From positions 1-6,625 of the forward strand of contig CAVIBB010000113.1 in assembly GCA_963640745.1 (NCBI GenBank): DNA of 6,625 nucleotides, written 5' to 3'. The notes beneath the pieces were generated by a model. It was given only the letters and a program-made list of their open reading frames with translations, was not told the DNA's origin and ran no database searches. The translations under genes and the position numbers were made by a program. Origin of the DNA: Paratractidigestivibacter sp963640745 (lineage in GTDB: Bacteria > Actinomycetota > Coriobacteriia > Coriobacteriales > Atopobiaceae). This document shows positions 6,255-6,625 of the stretch, piece by piece; the stretch's first letter is position 1; every line of letters starts with the position of its first letter.

Positions 6255-6282
6255 TCGACAATCGCTTGACGGTTGGTATACT
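6255..6282 (+). promoter_or_regulatory. Probable sigma-70-type promoter of rpsB
   Basis: The -35 candidate TCGACA (6255-6260) matches TTGACA at five of six bases. The -10 candidate TATACT (6277-6282) matches TATAAT at five of six, with a 16-base spacer and an extended -10 TG at 6274-6275. Transcription would start near 6289, giving a leader of about 158 nt before rpsB. A TTGACG at 6266-6271 looks like a better -35 but lies only five bases from this -10 and has no usable partner downstream. Confidence 0.75.
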
Positions 6283-6292
6283 TATCAGCTGT

Positions 6293-6328
6293 TGTGCATA
6301 AGCACGGCATGTCGCCAACCAGGCGACA
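6293..6328 (+). promoter_or_regulatory. Two small hairpins at the 5' end of the rpsB leader
   Basis: GTGC (6294-6297) and GCAC (6302-6305) enclose an ATAA loop, with a possible T-G pair outside. Next, TGTCGCC (6310-6316) and GGCGACA (6322-6328) form a perfect seven-pair stem with a five-base AACCA loop. Both lie just after the predicted transcription start. They may stabilise the 5' end of the mRNA or belong to a protein-binding leader. No T-run follows, so they are not terminators. Confidence 0.5.
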
Positions 6329-6338
6329 CCATCACACA

Positions 6339-6421
6339 CGCGCGACGACCCGCCTGCCGTGGTGCCCGAAGGCTCTAAAGCCAGGCCTCGGGTGGCAGTA
6401 CCCCGGGGATGACATCGCGCG
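6339..6421 (+). promoter_or_regulatory. Long structured leader element upstream of rpsB (candidate autoregulatory RNA)
   Basis: A perfect seven-pair closing stem, CGCGCGA (6339-6345) with TCGCGCG (6415-6421), encloses further nested stems: CCCG (6349-6352) with CGGG (6404-6407), CTGCC (6354-6358) with GGCAG (6394-6398), CCCG (6365-6368) with CGGG (6389-6392), and AGGC (6370-6373) with GCCT (6385-6388). The terminal region could instead pair as GGCT/AGCC (6371-6374 with 6379-6382). The whole forms one irregular hairpin of about 83 nt, ending 13 nt before the rpsB Shine-Dalgarno. In E. coli S2 represses rpsB-tsf through a structured leader, so a similar role is reasonable here, but similarity in structure has not been shown. 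Confidence 0.55.
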
Positions 6422-6434
6422 GAGGAGCAACCAC

Positions 6435-6440
6435 AGGAGG
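6435..6440 (+). promoter_or_regulatory. Ribosome-binding site of rpsB
   Basis: AGGAGG, a perfect Shine-Dalgarno core, lies six bases before ATG 6447. It fixes that start even though the frame is open upstream to an ATG at 6309. A second purine run, GGAGGAG (6421-6427), touches the 3' arm of the leader stem and is too far away to serve ATG 6447 directly; it could be a standby site or a control target. Confidence 0.85.
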
Positions 6441-6446
6441 TTACCC

Positions 6447-6625
6447 ATGGCTAAGATCACTATCCAGACCCTTCTCGACGCCGGCTGCCACTACGGTCAC
6501 CAGACCCGCCGCTGGAACCCCAAGATGAAGTCCTACATCTTCGGCGAGCGCAACGGCATCTACATCCTCGACCTCAAGCAGACCATGTACGGCGCTGACC
6601 AGGCCTACTCCTTCCTCAAGGAGAC
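6447..6625 (+). CDS. rpsB: 30S ribosomal protein S2, N-terminal part (cut by window end)
   Basis: Protein S2 of the small ribosomal subunit, needed for S1 association and initiation in many bacteria. The visible 59 residues begin MAKITIQTLLDAG and contain the S2 block GHQTRRWNPKMKSYIFGERNGIYILDL at 17-43, which is diagnostic. The usual GVHFGH is here GCHYGH (13-18), placing a cysteine at 14; this may be a lineage variant. Codon choice is narrower than in the upstream operon (for example AAG for every Lys and ATC for every Ile), as expected for a highly expressed gene. It has its own promoter and leader and is the same orientation as the preceding operon. The gene, normally about 240-270 codons, continues past the window; tsf would be expected next. 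Confidence 0.97.
   Translation, partial: MAKITIQTLLDAGCHYGHQTRRWNPKMKSYIFGERNGIYILDLKQTMYGADQAYSFLKE

Noticed and set aside
6266..6271. TTGACG as the rpsB -35 element
   Set aside because: Only five bases separate it from TATACT and no -10 lies 16-18 bases downstream.
5164..6339. Minus-strand open frame of 391 codons across xer and the rpsB promoter
   Set aside because: Same high-GC antisense artefact; no motifs, no ribosome-binding site, and it would start inside the rpsB leader.
6388..6408. T-box-like string GGGTGGCAGTACCCCG in the rpsB leader
   Set aside because: It only loosely resembles AGGGTGGNACCGCG, has no specifier stem or terminator/antiterminator pair, and rpsB is not an aminoacyl-tRNA or amino-acid gene.
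6309..6446. ATG 6309 in frame with rpsB, adding 46 residues
   Set aside because: No Shine-Dalgarno precedes it, the added residues are basic and unlike S2, and AGGAGG at 6435-6440 fits ATG 6447.

Overview
The window is about 6.6 kb of high-GC DNA with strong G/C bias at third codon positions. It looks like ordinary bacterial chromosome, most likely from a high-GC Gram-positive. The gene set and order (rnhB, yraN, comM, dprA, trmFO, xer, then rpsB) and a folate-dependent TrmFO in a high-GC genome suggest a Coriobacteriia-type actinomycete (Collinsella/Olsenella-like). That placement is inference from gene content and was not tested by a search.

Layout: a rho-independent terminator (29-55), probably ending an upstream gene, is followed directly by rnhB (70-861). 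A 192-bp spacer (862-1053) holds nested inverted repeats and an array of 11-bp direct repeats. Next comes a tight run of same-strand genes: yraN (1054-1566), comM/yifB (1566-3050), dprA (3060-3956), trmFO (3995-5314) and a XerC/D tyrosine recombinase (5311-6222). Two junctions overlap (yraN/comM by 1 nt, trmFO/xer by 4 nt), and the other two gaps are 9 and 38 nt, so this is probably one operon. A second spacer (6223-6446) carries a good sigma-70-type extended -10 promoter and a leader of about 158 nt that can fold into a long structured element. It leads into rpsB (ribosomal protein S2), which is cut by the window end. No stretch above 300 bases lacks a gene.

Function: most genes handle nucleic acids. 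RNase HII removes ribonucleotides from DNA. YraN is a predicted Holliday-junction-type nuclease. ComM is a hexameric branch-migration helicase. DprA loads RecA on incoming single strands. The Xer protein resolves chromosome dimers. TrmFO methylates U54 of tRNA and links the operon to the translation genes that flank it. No phage, plasmid, CRISPR or insertion sequence was seen. The best leads are non-coding: the 11-bp repeat array and alternative hairpins before yraN, and the structured rpsB leader, a candidate autoregulatory element.
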